Shown: positions 44,503-55,448 of the stretch, one piece after another
Layout of the letters: every line of letters starts with the position of its first letter
How positions within the stretch are numbered: the stretch's first letter is position 1
NCBI GenBank assembly: GCA_016618085.1
Contig: JABLTG010000094.1
Location: 1-64,000 of the forward strand
Source: Neovahlkampfia damariscottae
Taxonomy: Eukaryota > Heterolobosea > Selenaionea > Neovahlkampfiida > Neovahlkampfiidae
Direction of reading: 5' to 3'
Length of the DNA: 64,000 nt
The notes under the pieces: generated by a model
What the model was told of the DNA's origin: nothing
What the model saw: the letters and a program-made list of their open reading frames with translations, nothing else
Databases searched by the model: none
Position numbers and translations under genes: made by a program

Positions 44503-46609
44503 TTAATATTTTCTCTTTTTTTGTTTGTTTTTACCAAATCCGAATGAATTTGATTCATTTCCTTCAACTCTTTTTCTCTTTTGAAATTTATTGAAATTCA
44601 CAATTCCAGATGATTTTTGAGTTTGTTGTGATGTAACTTTTCCTCTTTCCATAATGGATTTTAATTTTTGAACAGCAACTGCATTTTCCACTGCAAATTC
44701 AACAAGTAATAATAAATTTTTTAACTTGACATTATTATTGATTTTTTGTAAAGCAATCAATGCATTTTCATGTTTTGAAAATTCAATAAAACCAAAACCT
44801 TTTGATTTTCCAGTATCTTTTTCTTTAACAATTTTAACTTGTTTGATTACAGAAGATTTTGGTGACATTTCTTTAAAAAGTGCTTTTAAATCTGCTTCTG
44901 TGATATCTCTATGTAAATTGAAAATACATAATCTTGTTTTTGAAATCGAATTATTTGGATCTATTTTTGAAATTTAATTGGTTTATAGATTTACCTTTTA
45001 GTTTGTCTTTTTTCATTAAATAATTAGCTTGGATTTTTTTAATATGAGCATCTGGTAAAAGAGCTGCTTCATCTGATTTTGGATGTACATATCCTACTTT
45101 TAAAAGATGTAAATTTCTTTTGTCTTTGACATCTTCTTTTTCTTCTTTTTTTTGAACTGCAGCATCTTTTTCAATGGCTCTTAAAACTGTTAATGGTCTT
45201 CCTGATAATGAAATTTGATCTAAAACTGGGTCTTTTTTGAACTTTTTTTTGTTTCCTTTTTTGAGTGATTCTAAATTTAATAGTCTTTGAGATTCTTCTA
45301 ATTTTTCGAATAATTTATCCAATGAATGTTTAAATTGATATTTTAAAAAAGCAGTTCCTGAAGGTTGTTTTGTTTGTTTATTTTTTACAATAGCTACGTA
45401 TTGAACAGCTCCAAATTTTGAAAATAATTTTGAAATTTGGTCAGTGGTTGCATCAAATGGTAAATTTTTTATAAAAATGGTTTTTGATAAATCTATTACA
45501 AAAGTAAGTTATAATTGTCAATTTGAAAAACCTTCTTTCTTTCTTTCTTGTGGATTTTTTTTTTCTTCTTTTTCTTCTTCTGAAGATTCTGATTCTTCTT
45601 CACTAGATTCTGACTCTTCTTCTTCTGATTCTTGAACTTGGTCTTCTTCAAACATTTCATTCTCTTCATTTTCATCATCAAAATCATCGTCTACATCAAC
45701 ATCCAAATTTTTAGTTCTTTTCTTTTCAACAACTTGATCAAGCTTTTCTTTTTGTTTTTCTTCTTCTTCATCCACTTCTTCTTCTTCTTCACTATCATCT
45801 TCACTTTCAGTTTCCAAATCACCAACTAATTTTTTCATCATTTCAACATCTTCTTCATCATCATCACTACTATATACATCATCATCTGTATCTGATAATT
45901 CAAACTCTTCTTTTTTTTTTTCCTTTTTTTGTTTTTCAATTTTTTCCTTTTTTAACTCTTCTTCTTTTTCAATTTTTTGTTTTTCATGTAATTGATTAAT
46001 CATCATTGTTTTTTGTTTTAAATACTCTTCTCTGTTAATTTTGAAATCAACAATCAATGCATGACCATCTAATTCATGTCCGTTTGATTTTTCAACTGCC
46101 AAAGAAGCAGATTTTTCTTTTTGATATTCAATGAATGCATATCCTTGATGTCTATCTCTGTCATCTTTTGAGGCTGGTATTCTGATATTCCTAATGATTC
46201 CAAAAGTTTTGAAATATTGTTCAAGACTTTTTTGAGCATCTACAAGATTTTTCTGAATTTTAAAAAGGTCAATATATTAAAAAATTACCTTGAAAGTTAA
46301 ACCTCTGATCATAATTGTATTCTTTCTTTCAACTTTTTTTTCAAATTTAAAGTCATCTTTTGAGAGTTCAATTCTCAATCTTCTGCCTTGAAATTCTTGT
46401 TGATTCAATCTCTTTTCTGCTGTTTCAGCATCAATTGATAAATTGAAATGAATAAATCCGTATCCTTTACTTTCACCTTTTTCATCTTTAACAATGACAC
46501 ATTTTTTTGGTGTCATCCCAACTTCTTTGACAAATTCTTTCAAATCAATTTCAGTTGCACTGTATGGTAAATTTCTTACGAAAAGACTTGATGATTTTTT
46601 TGCCTGCAT
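44503..46609 (-). CDS. NOP4: NOP4/RBM28, four-RRM nucleolar ribosome biogenesis protein
   Basis: Four exons (46289-46609, 45532-46252, 44995-45492, 44503-44960) give 665 residues. I start at ATG 46607-46609, after the ATTGG, because RRM1 begins at once (SSSLFVRNLPYSA). RRM1 and RRM2 are followed by a very acidic stretch (about residues 200-345), RRM3 (KTIFIKNLPFDATTD) and RRM4 (KTRLCIFNLHRDITEADLK). HPKSDEAALLPDAHI and the order match NOP4/RBM28 rather than MRD1. These proteins act in 60S subunit assembly in the nucleolus and contact pre-rRNA. The Lys-rich C-terminus suits nucleolar retention. The acidic tract is Glu/Asp/Ser repeats and may vary in length. Confidence 0.87.
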
Positions 46610-46762
46610 TTCGTTTTGAACAACAGAGAAAAATGGACCAATCATTTTTTCTCAAACCCCAGTTCGAAATAAAACTCAATTTTTCCTTTTTTTTCAAAAA
46701 ATAATATATCATCGGAATTTGTAATACTTTGTTGGATAAAATTTGACGAATAAAAAACAACG

Positions 46763-47912
46763 ATGTCAGGAGACTCAAGAGAAGCTTATGATGCACTTGA
46801 AGCTGCAAGATTTCAAAGTCAGAGATTACCATACTCTGAAGGATTACATTGGCTTGTAAAGGAATACCTGGACATATTTCGTGTTCATTCAAAAATCAAT
46901 GTTTGGAAAATTTTAGTTATCATGTTCTTTTATGTGCTCATTTTTTTTACAATTTTTCAAAAGTTTTTAATCAAAATATATAGAGCTTTATGTGGTCCTA
47001 ATGGTGTAAAATTAAATTCAAAACCTTTGGAAAAGGTTGAATGTGTGATAAAAAAAAAAATTAAATTTTTCAAGATGGTTTTTGGCGACAATTATTTGAA
47101 CTTTTGAATTTTTCATTTGGGTTATTAACACTTGTAATCACTGTGCCTTATTCAAGATTGGATGGTTCTGAAACTTATTTATGCTTTTGGGCTTATTGTG
47201 CTATTATGTGTACATCTGTTCCTGTTATGTCAAAAAATAGAAAAATTCGAAGATTTGTAATGAAATACGTATTTTACTTCTCAATGGGTGTGAGGTAAAT
47301 TGAAAAAAAAAAAAAACTAAAAAACCTCAGTGCTTGGTAAGCTGAAGAAAAAAAGTTAAAATTTTCAAAGTGCAAATTGGGCTTATTTTTGTATTTTTTT
47401 TTCATTGATTAATTAATTTTTAGATTATGGAGTAAATAAAAAACAAAACTAAAACTTTCAGTTTTTCAATGGAAAATGGGATTACTTCACAATTCATGTT
47501 ATTCCTCCAATTTGGTAAATCAAAAGATTTCTTGACAATGTTTTAAAAGGATTGTAATTTTTTACCTCATTAATATCAGAGAATTTGATGATGAAGTAAA
47601 TCCACTTTGCGGACATCCTGTGTTAACAGCATTTTCATTCACTATTTATCTCTGTAAGTCTTCATCAATTTTTTAAAAATAATTCATCATTAGCTATCAT
47701 TGCAAGCTGGAGACATTTCAATATTCCACATGTCATTTATTCAATGTTTCGTAAGTTAAAAAAAACTGACAAATGATTTTTCAGACATGGAAGACTTATA
47801 TTATAATGGAGCTACTTTTCCAGTTGCTGTCAATTTAGCTTTATTAACATTGTTTTGTTTGGCCAGAGCATTGTGGTGTAGACTTCAAAAAGTTGATATT
47901 AAAAAAGATTAA
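46763..47912 (+). CDS. Polytopic membrane protein of unknown family, with 8-base microexon
   Basis: Eight exons read as 46763-47042, 47075-47294, 47371-47390, 47424-47431, 47462-47514, 47550-47653, 47694-47750 and 47785-47912 join to 870 bases, 289 residues, all in frame. About seven helices are seen (VIMFFYVLIFFTIFQKFLI, FGLLTLVITVPYSRL, FTIHVIPPIWIVIFYLI, VAVNLALLTLFCLARALW). Loop motifs EFDDEVNPLCGHP and ASWRHFNIPHVIY may be signature-like, but I do not recognise them. Exon 3 is 20 bases and exon 4 only 8. A 6-base exon at 47331-47336 would also keep the frame and cannot be excluded. Exon 1 uses a GTGTGA donor. Confidence 0.62.
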
Positions 47913-47959
47913 AAGAGTTTATTTTCACACATCTTTTCTTGGATGCCTAATGAATGACT

Positions 47960-48979
47960 TTAAGGTTTTATTTCAAATTTTGCTTGTAAAATGAGATGAT
48001 CTGATGAATATTGAGAATTTGGAATCCCATTTCTTGGGACACAATTTGAATTAATTTTATCTTTCCATCCTATTGGACCATCTTCTGTTGTCAATTCATC
48101 TTCATCCGGAATTTTCAACAATTCCAGAATATTCAATAAATCCGATGAATACCAAATATAATCAATTGTTTCACATCTCTTAAAATTTACAGTTGTATGA
48201 TTTGGTTCATAATTGGCTCCGAATTCGTTCAAATTTGTTGATGAATAAATATCATAAGAACTTCTCATTTTGTAATTCAATTTTTTCAAGAATGAAGATT
48301 GCATGAATTTATAAACATTTGAATTTGGTACATTATTAAAATCACCAGCAAATACAACAGGAATCTTATATTCAATTTTTAAGTCTTTTGAATATTTTTC
48401 AATCAATTGTGAAGTCGCTAAGTTGGTTTCATTTAATTCTTTAATTTGATCTTCCACTTTTTGGGAGTTCCAATAACAATGTATTCCAATAACAAAAAAA
48501 TATTTTTTTGACAAGCTGTCAAATAAAAATGAAATCAAAGAAATTCTGTCATGACCATCTGTGTGCATCACTGTGATTGGTTCATAAACCAATTCAAATC
48601 TTTGAGAATCAAAAAAGATACCAATTCCATCATATTTATAAGAAGTATGCCATCCTGATTTCAAATTCAAATCATCATTTCGAAAAGTAGGTCTTTTTGA
48701 ATAGACTGATGAATATCCAATTAAATTTAATTCTTTGTTCCAAAAAGTCCAATAATTATCACATTCTACAATGACTAAAATATCTAATGAATTTTGTTTT
48801 AGTTGTTTTATTAAATTCAAATTTTGTTTTTCTCTGTATGTTGGATTTAAATATTTTGGTTCAACATATTTGAAATGTTCTTCTTCTCCTAAACTGTTCG
48901 CAAGTTGGTTGTAACTTGAAATCGTTATTTTTTGGTTTTTGGAATCATTTTTAATTATTTTGTATTCTAATTTTTTCAT
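47960..48979 (-). CDS. CCR4/Angel/nocturnin-type EEP nuclease
   Basis: 339 residues from the first true ATG (48977-48979), single exon. Motifs of the endonuclease/exonuclease/phosphatase fold: SYNQLA, VIVECDNYW, YKYDGIGIFFDS, IGIHCYWN, VVFAGDFNNVPNS, RCETIDYIWYSSD and YSSDHLILQ. The order is that of CCR4-like 3' exonucleases (deadenylase group, including Angel and nocturnin), which trim mRNA poly(A) or related substrates with Mg2+. No leucine-rich repeats precede the domain, so it is not full CCR4. No targeting signal is clear. ATTGG lies about 40 bases upstream. It is unrelated by sequence to the EEP domain of the Cwh43-like gene beyond the shared fold. Confidence 0.82.
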   Translation of the reverse strand: MKKLEYKIIKNDSKNQKITISSYNQLANSLGEEEHFKYVEPKYLNPTYREKQNLNLIKQLKQNSLDILVIVECDNYWTFWNKELNLIGYSSVYSKRPTFRNDDLNLKSGWHTSYKYDGIGIFFDSQRFELVYEPITVMHTDGHDRISLISFLFDSLSKKYFFVIGIHCYWNSQKVEDQIKELNETNLATSQLIEKYSKDLKIEYKIPVVFAGDFNNVPNSNVYKFMQSSFLKKLNYKMRSSYDIYSSTNLNEFGANYEPNHTTVNFKRCETIDYIWYSSDLLNILELLKIPDEDELTTEDGPIGWKDKINSNCVPRNGIPNSQYSSDHLILQAKFEIKP

Positions 48980-49314
48980 GTTTGTATGAGACAAGGTTTT
49001 TATTCGTCGAATATGCTCCAATCATTAAGGTTGAACATTTAACACAGCTGTCATCAATCTCCAAATCCTTTGAAAAAAAAGATTTTTATTTTTAAAAATA
49101 AAAATCATTTTGAAAAATTGAAATCAAAACATTAAGACTCCAGGATAATTAGTCACGTTAAAGTTTGTGCTTCTTTACTAATACTGCATCATGAAACATC
49201 ATTTGAGAAACAAAGATGACCTTTATCATAAAGTGATTTTTAAAAGTTATTACCTAGTTGATTTTCTAAAAAAAAAAAAGACTAAAAATTGAATTTATTT
49301 TGTTAATGTTTTTT

Positions 49315-50232
49315 TTAGTACTTTTTATCGTAGTATTTTCTACCACTATCATAATTTCTATTATAACCACCATCACCACGATCATATCCACCACCTCTTC
49401 TATAATTTCCACCACCATTACTATTTCCTCCATAACTTCTTCTATTATAACCATAATTTCTATTATCTCTTTGTTTTCCATCATAAGGACTATATTTATC
49501 ATAACTTCTTCTTTCTGGTGATTTTGTACTACTTTTTCTTGAGGGTTTCTTTGGTAGTTCTTCAATAAATTTTTGCAATTCTTTTATTTTTTCACGAATT
49601 TTTTGAAATCCTATATGTGCTTTACCAGCAAAATGATCAGCTAAACGTTGATCTGTTTCATGTTGACTTAAAGTTGCAGCACAAATATCACAAATGATAA
49701 GTTGTTGTTCTTTTGGTAATTTGACTTCATAGGATTCTTTTTCTTTTTTAAGTGCTTCAATTTCTTCTAACACTGCTTGTGCTTCATCAATTAAACCTTC
49801 ACTTCCAAGTTCGTCTACTTTTTTTGTTAATTCTTCAAGTTTGTTTTTTATTTCAATCAATTCATCTGGTTCTACTTGTACTATATTTGAACCACGTTGT
49901 TCTAAATTTTTTCTTTTTCTTGCTATTTGATTATCGCAGTCCTTCTGAAGTTTTTCCAGTTGATGAAGTAAATCCTCTTCAAACCCATAATCCCATGCAT
50001 ACGGGTCGTTTTTGAAGTCTTTCTTGAAATTATCTGGAGCTGGGCAAATTTCGCAAGGACAAGTTCCTAAATCTTGTTTCGTGTTTGGAAACAACAAATA
50101 AGGACATAAGTCCAAAAGATCTGCTTTACAAATTCTTTTATCTGAGTAGTGTTCAACTATCGCTTTCTTTTTATCACCATTTCTATTGACACCCATAAGA
50201 GCATCAAGCTGTTTTCTCATTTCATCCACCAT
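49315..50232 (-). CDS. LUC7-like U1 snRNP protein
   Basis: 305 residues from ATG at 50230-50232. It begins with the LUC7 signature MRKQLDALMGVNR and the first zinc finger (LLDLCPYLLFPNTKQDLG, CPCEICP). A coiled middle follows, then a C2H2-like finger (CDICAATLSQHETDQ, then HFAGKAH). The tail is rich in Arg, Gly, Tyr and Ser (RRSYGGNSNGGGNYRRGG), as in RNA-binding proteins. LUC7 proteins stabilise U1 snRNA pairing with 5' splice sites. That is relevant here because donors in this genome vary (GTAAG, GTTTGA, GTTCTT, GTGAAA). The promoter region is shared with the divergent receptor gene. Confidence 0.88.
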   Translation of the reverse strand: MVDEMRKQLDALMGVNRNGDKKKAIVEHYSDKRICKADLLDLCPYLLFPNTKQDLGTCPCEICPAPDNFKKDFKNDPYAWDYGFEEDLLHQLEKLQKDCDNQIARKRKNLEQRGSNIVQVEPDELIEIKNKLEELTKKVDELGSEGLIDEAQAVLEEIEALKKEKESYEVKLPKEQQLIICDICAATLSQHETDQRLADHFAGKAHIGFQKIREKIKELQKFIEELPKKPSRKSSTKSPERRSYDKYSPYDGKQRDNRNYGYNRRSYGGNSNGGGNYRRGGGYDRGDGGYNRNYDSGRKYYDKKY

Positions 50233-50334
50233 CGTCGGAATTGAAGTTATGTTATGTTTGATTGGTTGAATGTTATGATTGGTTAATAAAAACAATACTG
50301 TTTTGATTGAAACAAAACGGTTATCATAAAAAGG
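50233..50334. promoter_or_regulatory. Short bidirectional promoter with two ATTGG boxes
   Basis: Only 102 bases separate the LUC7 start (minus) from the receptor start (plus). They hold two copies of ATTGGTT (near 50258 and 50278) about 20 bases apart, both in the same orientation. Both genes must be driven from here. Function is inferred from the window-wide recurrence of the pentamer. Confidence 0.45.
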
Positions 50335-51995
50335 ATGAAGCTATTTTCAACATTGTTGATGATAATACTTCTAAAATGGATGATAAATGTGGAAGGATAC
50401 CCAAATTTTGCAGTTCCAAGTGGGCAAATAGGCAGATTTAAAAACATATTTTTTCCGGTTGACTCATGGGACGATTTTACCAACGAATTATTTTCATATT
50501 CTGTATTTATATCACCAGTAACAAGTATAGTTACATTAGATTCAACAAAAGATCTTTGTTCAGGTTTTAAAGAACTTAAACTGAATTGGAATTTAACAAA
50601 TCCATGTGAAGACTATTTTTGTGGTCAAAAGGAACCATTTTATCTTGAAACTTATAAAAATATAAATTTAACAACTTCAGAAAGACAGGATGCACTCATT
50701 ACGCATCACAGTTTGCATCGTTTTTGTACTCTTTGTGATGTCAATAATTCAACTGAAAATTTCAACAAAACTACTTGTCAATTTTTTAACAATCAAACGT
50801 GTCATATCAATAGATGTGAACCAGAAACAATTTGTATACCTTTTTATTTGCAGGAAGTTTCAAATGGAAGACCATTTGAAGTAAATAAGAATTCTGTTTG
50901 TTATGACACCAGAGATAACTCATTTTACTATCATGCTGATTTTACACATAAAGTTATCTATTGGTTGTATTATAGATATGTATTATTGATTTGTTTATTT
51001 TTACAAATCCCACTTTTATTATTTTCTACTTTTTTCATTTTGATACCAGAAATTGGTGTTTTATTTAACAAATTTTTTATCAACAAATTCACATTTAAAG
51101 AGAGATTTTATGCTGTTTTATCATTGAAAAACATTTCATTTATGGTTATGTACATAGCTTCAGTGATAAACATTGTTTTCACATTCATTGATGTTTGTGG
51201 GTTTTTTGTGCTCAGACTCACAAGTTTATGGGTTGGTGCATGTGCTGCTTTTGCACTTTTTTCGTTTTCAATTATAGTTATTCTATGGCAACATTTATTA
51301 AATCAGAAATCAACTGTTGAACAACCATATTCATTATTCATCAAGTAAGTCAATGAAATCAACACTAACAATATCATGATAGAATTCAATTAATAGTTGT
51401 TTTTATATTTAGCATCATATTTCCTTTCACAATTTCACTTTCTTATCTTGGAGGATATTTTATTGACCAACAAAGAAGAGGATTTTTTGTTTATGCATTT
51501 TCAACTGTTTGTGCATTCATTTCAATCCTCTACATGATCTTATTGGTATTTTTATTCTTTTCTTCATTTAGGATTTTTTATAAACTTTATAAAAATGAAA
51601 CCTTAGAAGAGCAAACAAAATCATTTTTCAAAGAAAAAGTAAAACGACCTAAAATATTTAATTTTTTAAATTTTGAAGTTTACGCTTTTCGTATTGCTAT
51701 GTCTCCCTCCGTTTTCAATTTTATGTTGTTACGTTCTCACTTTTGCAACACAATTGATGTTTGGAAAAGATTTATTATCATTACAAATTTGGATTTTAAT
51801 GGCACCTGGATGCAATATCATATTTTTATTGGTTACAGCAACGTAAAATTCTACTTTATTTTTTCATTTCTAATTGGTTAGTTTGATGTTTGGATTATTT
51901 CATTTACAATCATTTATTCGTTGTTTTTCTTGCAAATATTTCCAAAAGGAAGAATGAAAAAGGAGAGATTAATCTTGACCTATTTTAGATTTTAA
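50335..51995 (+). CDS. Cys-rich seven-TM receptor-like glycoprotein
   Basis: Three exons (50335-51344, 51413-51842, 51882-51995) give 517 residues. A signal peptide (STLLMIILLKWMINVEG) leads into an extracellular part of about 190 residues with about ten cysteines (NPCEDYFCGQ, RFCTLCD, QTCHINRCEPETIC) and many N-glycosylation sites. Roughly seven helices follow, and a short basic tail. The layout recalls Frizzled/Smoothened-like or other adhesion-type receptors of amoebae, but the Cys spacing is not a match I can vouch for. A surface receptor is the safest call. The first intron is 68 bases, longer than usual. It shares a promoter gap with LUC7. Confidence 0.6.
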
Positions 51996-52021
51996 CCAAT
52001 CATTGAAAGATTTGTTTTTGG

Positions 52022-52414
52022 ATGAATTGGAAAATTAGAGGCGCAGGATATCTCATTGATAAAATGAGTACAAGTTCAAAAAGAAGAAATTATCTTGATT
52101 TTATTCATCAAAAGTATTTTTTGGAAAGAGAAAAATTGGACATTGAATATAAAGAAAAATTAATTAAAGTGAAAATTGTTTATCAAAAATTTCCAGATGG
52201 TCAAATGATTATCAATTCAAGAATCAAAAAGCGACATCAACATAAATTAATATTGCTCTCAATTAATGAAACTATCGAAATTCAAACTTTTCAGGCTTTA
52301 GGTTTTATTCGATATGTCGTTGATGATTTAATCTCAAAAAGAGCGAATCAAAATTTCAAAGTCCAACCAAAAACAGTCATAAAAAAAATATATATTTTTT
52401 TGATTAAAAAATAA
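52022..52414 (+). CDS. Small basic hypothetical protein
   Basis: Up to 130 residues, basic and mostly helical then beta-like (VKIVYQKFPDGQMIINSR, ILLSINETIEIQTFQALGF). Two starts are possible: ATG at 52022, or ATG at 52064, which lies after the ATTGG at 52026-52030 and is the better choice if that pentamer is promoter. No family recognised. It sits only 26 bases after the receptor gene on the same strand; no functional link is evident. Confidence 0.45.
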   Translation: MNWKIRGAGYLIDKMSTSSKRRNYLDFIHQKYFLEREKLDIEYKEKLIKVKIVYQKFPDGQMIINSRIKKRHQHKLILLSINETIEIQTFQALGFIRYVVDDLISKRANQNFKVQPKTVIKKIYIFLIKK

Positions 52415-52497
52415 ATAATTTGCTTGTACATTTCATATTGTCAAGAAGTCAAAATCATTGGTCAAAAAAATTCCCAAACAATTGAACACTTCTGTCA

Positions 52498-53130
52498 ATG
52501 TCTCTGGTGTTTTCAAAAGATTCATCACCATTTTTATATTTAGGTGGTAAATCATCAGCTGAAAATGAATATTTCCTTCAAGAATCAAAAATAACTCACA
52601 TACTAAACTTGGCAGAAGAGTTGAAAAATTATTTTCCTGAAAAATATAAATATAAAAAATTAGATTTAGAAGATAATGAAGAATGTGATATATCAAAATA
52701 CTTTGAAGAAACTAATGAATTCATACAAGAAGCATATGAAAACAATGGAAAGATTTTAGTTCATTGTGTTGGTAAATCATTCATTTTTTTTGATAAAATC
52801 AATTTAGGAGGTGTATCACGTTCGAGTACTGTAACTATAAGTTATTTAATGAAACATCAAAAAATGACTCTAAGAGAAGCTTTTGATTTTGTGAAAGAAA
52901 AAAGACAAGAAATTCAACCAAATTTAGGATTCTTTAAACAATTGATTGAATACGAAGATGTACTATTTGGCTCAACTACTATTACTGTAAAAGATATTTC
53001 CATTGATGAATTGGATAAAATGTTTGAATACGAATTTGATAAAAAAACACTGAGCGAAATATATGACCGATGTAATGGTGATATGGATCAGACTATTGAA
53101 GAGTTGTTCAGTTATACTCCTACTATGTGA
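52498..53130 (+). CDS. Dual-specificity phosphatase with C-terminal CUE domain
   Basis: Two exons (52498-52771, 52808-53130; 36-base intron without in-frame stop) give 198 residues. The phosphatase domain opens FLYLGGKSSAENEYFL and the splice restores the active site HCVGGVSRSST (Cys-x5-Arg). NLGFFKQLIEYE closes it. The last 45 residues (ISIDELDKMFEYEF, YDRCNGDMDQTIEELF) look like a CUE ubiquitin-binding domain. DSPs remove phosphate from Tyr and Ser/Thr of signalling kinases. A fused CUE would tether it to ubiquitinated proteins. The intron falls inside the active-site loop; if kept, it would insert 12 residues there and presumably kill activity. Active residues are intact when spliced. Confidence 0.78.
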   Translation: MSLVFSKDSSPFLYLGGKSSAENEYFLQESKITHILNLAEELKNYFPEKYKYKKLDLEDNEECDISKYFEETNEFIQEAYENNGKILVHCVGKSFIFFDKINLGGVSRSSTVTISYLMKHQKMTLREAFDFVKEKRQEIQPNLGFFKQLIEYEDVLFGSTTITVKDISIDELDKMFEYEFDKKTLSEIYDRCNGDMDQTIEELFSYTPTM

Positions 53131-53199
53131 AAATTAAAAAAATTAATTTATTATAATTTCATTGGTTTGTTTTGTTTGAAGTTTTTTGTTGAGGAAAAG

Positions 53200-54169
53200 A
53201 TGAGCCAAACAATTTTATTTGTGAAACCATCTTTTGGTGATGTTTCAACTTTGGACCCTGAATCATTAATTATCGAGGTATTTTCTTTCAAATTTTAAAT
53301 TTTTTTTCAGAGTTTTTTGAAAGTATCAAAAATTGAATTTGAAGTTAAAATAGAAACATCAAACGAAGAAATAATTTTAAGAAATGGAAATGAATTTATC
53401 AAAGGATATCAAAATATCATGGATTACATTCAAAAAACAAGTGATATTGATAAAAATTTGACGGAAAAACAAAAAACAGAAATAGTCGCTTATAAATCAC
53501 TTTTAGATTTTAAATTAAAACCAATTCTGGTATTTTAATATTTTTTCTAAATATTCAAAGATAGACTTTTGGTGGTTGAATGATGAGAATTATAAAAAAA
53601 CAAAAGAAATTTTCTTTGATACATTTCTCTCTAAATTGATTTGGTCATATTTCAAAAGAAATGAAAAACGAGAATATATCAATAGATTAACATCAAGAAT
53701 CAGAGAAAATCAATTTGAAACTGAAAAAGAAATTCTTTTAAAATTATCAAATTCTTGTCTTTCAACATTAGAAATATTCCTAAAAAAAAATGATTATTTT
53801 TATGGAGGTGAAGAGATAACATCATTTGATTTAACCATCTATGGGTATTTAAAATGTTTATCTTGTAATGGATTTAATGGTCAGGATGAATCTGGTCAAG
53901 AGTTGATTTCACTTTTGAAATCTTACCCAAAACTTAATTCATTTTGTGAAAGAATAACCAAAGAAATTGATTTTATTAATGAAAATGCAAATCAAAAAAT
54001 CAAATTAAAAAGTCAAATTTTGGAGAATTCGAACCTTGGATTGGTTAACAACAACACTCCAAAAAGAACAACAAGTTCTTATGTAATGATTTCTTTGGCT
54101 TCAGTTTCTATTATTTGGTTTTTAATTTTAAAAGCAAAAAAAAATTTAAAAGTTGTAATTAAAGAATAA
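53200..54169 (+). CDS. Metaxin/Sam37-like mitochondrial outer-membrane import protein
   Basis: Three exons (53200-53277, 53311-53529, 53561-54169) give 301 residues. The layout is that of metaxin: an N-terminal thioredoxin-like half (TILFVKPSFGDVS, EEIILRNGNEFIKGY), a GST-C-like helical half (DYFYGGEEITSFDLTIYGYL, LLKSYPKLNSFCERI), and a C-terminal anchor helix (VMISLASVSIIWFLIL) followed by a basic end. Metaxins belong to the SAM complex, which inserts beta-barrel proteins into the mitochondrial outer membrane. The gene shows that the organism has a normal import system. The promoter ATTGG is 34 bases upstream of the ATG. Confidence 0.82.
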
Positions 54170-54205
54170 ACTCTTTCAAATATTTTATAAAAATTTTTTT
54201 TTTTT

Positions 54206-55025
54206 TTAACCACAACATCCAGTACCACTTGAACCACCTGATGGATCTTTTTTACCATCTCCAATATTAATGGTATCTTTTTTGTCTTTCTCATTTTGTG
54301 AGAATTTTGATATATTCTTTACAATATGTTCAAAAACTGTTTCAACATTTTCACCAGTTTTTGCAGAAGTTTCAACAAAAGCAATTGCTCCAATTTGTTC
54401 TTTCATTTTTTCTGCCATATCTGTTTCAACTGCTCTTGGAATTTTATCATCTTTACAACAATCTTTTTAAGAAGAGTTAAAAAGTTGTTTTTGAAGCCAC
54501 TTACCTAATTTTGTACCGACTAATATGATAAAACAGTCTTTATCTGGTTGTGATGTACGTAATTTTGAAACCCATTTTTGGACATTTTTAAAGCTACTTT
54601 GTGTTGTTATGTCATAAGCTATAATCGCACAACCAGCACCTCTACAATAAAATGAAGATAAACTATCATAACGTTCTTGTCCAGCTATTAAAGTTTAATT
54701 TTTTTAAACAAAAACGAACCTGTATCCCAAAGACCAAGAGAATAAGTCTTTTCTCCTGAATTGACGCTAAAAAAAAATTAAAAAAAAAAAAAAAAGAGTA
54801 CACTTTGGTGGCAAAACTAGCTCCTATGGTAGCCGTTGTATTTCCAAAACTTCCATGTAAGAAACGAACAAGTAAACCTAATTTAAAAAATTAAAATAAA
54901 AAAACTGGAAATAGAATAAGAAAATGAAAAAAATAGTTACTTTTTGTACAAGTTTTTCCAACACCAGAGTCACCAAGTAAAACAACTTTCAGATCGACCT
55001 TTTTGTTTGAACTTGAACCAGACAT
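54206..55025 (-). CDS. Rab-family small GTPase
   Basis: Five exons (54941-55025, 54802-54877, 54720-54766, 54505-54684, 54206-54462) join to 645 bases, 214 residues. G1 LLGDSGVGKT, switch I TATIGASF (Rab5/22-like), G3 WDTAGQERYDSL, G4 GTKLD (Thr in place of Asn, as in Rho-type GTPases), G5 ETSAKTG. The tail GGSSGTGCCG ends in two cysteines for geranylgeranylation. Rabs direct vesicle traffic; the switch regions suggest an endosomal class. A 63-base first intron is among the longer ones. An insertion of one or two residues follows the P-loop (GKTCTKSLLVRF). Confidence 0.88.
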
Positions 55026-55448
55026 GAATAAAATGAATTTAATTGGTTCATTCTTTTCACCCAATAAAAAAAAAAATTAAAGAATCAACGTTCTAAAAAG
55101 AAAATGAGACTTCCAAAATCATAAATCAAATTTTTTTCAACAAAAAAAAAAAACAAATAATATTTCACTTTAATTTTTCAATGTGATGAAAATACTTCAA
55201 ACAATATTAAAATTTAATATTAAATGTTGTAGGTTGGTATTTTTTTTATTAATAAAATATTCAATCTCAAATTTCAATCCATTATTCTGTGCATATATGG
55301 TAATATTTTTGTTCCAAACCTCGGTAATATGAACACAAATCAAAAGTTTCTTGATAAAAAAAAAAAGATATGTTTTCAGTGGATGGCGCTAAGTAATTTC
55401 ATTATTGTTTCATAAAACCATAGCCGTCATCATATAATAAAAATTAAT
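55026..55448. other. Intergenic gap of about 420 bases
   Basis: Strongly AT-rich with A and T runs. It holds CCAATTAAATTC near the Rab start, which fits the window-wide promoter pentamer. No ORF, tRNA or clear repeat is seen. One GC-richer patch (GTGGATGGCGCTAAG near 55380) is unexplained and could belong to a small RNA, but I cannot show that. Confidence 0.5.

Noticed and set aside
49300-49521. Plus-strand ORF almost wholly Ile, Ser and Thr
   Set aside because: Antisense of the Arg/Gly/Tyr-rich tail of LUC7; low complexity only.
54270-54508. Three overlapping plus-strand ORFs rich in Phe and Ser
   Set aside because: Antisense of the last exon of the Rab gene.
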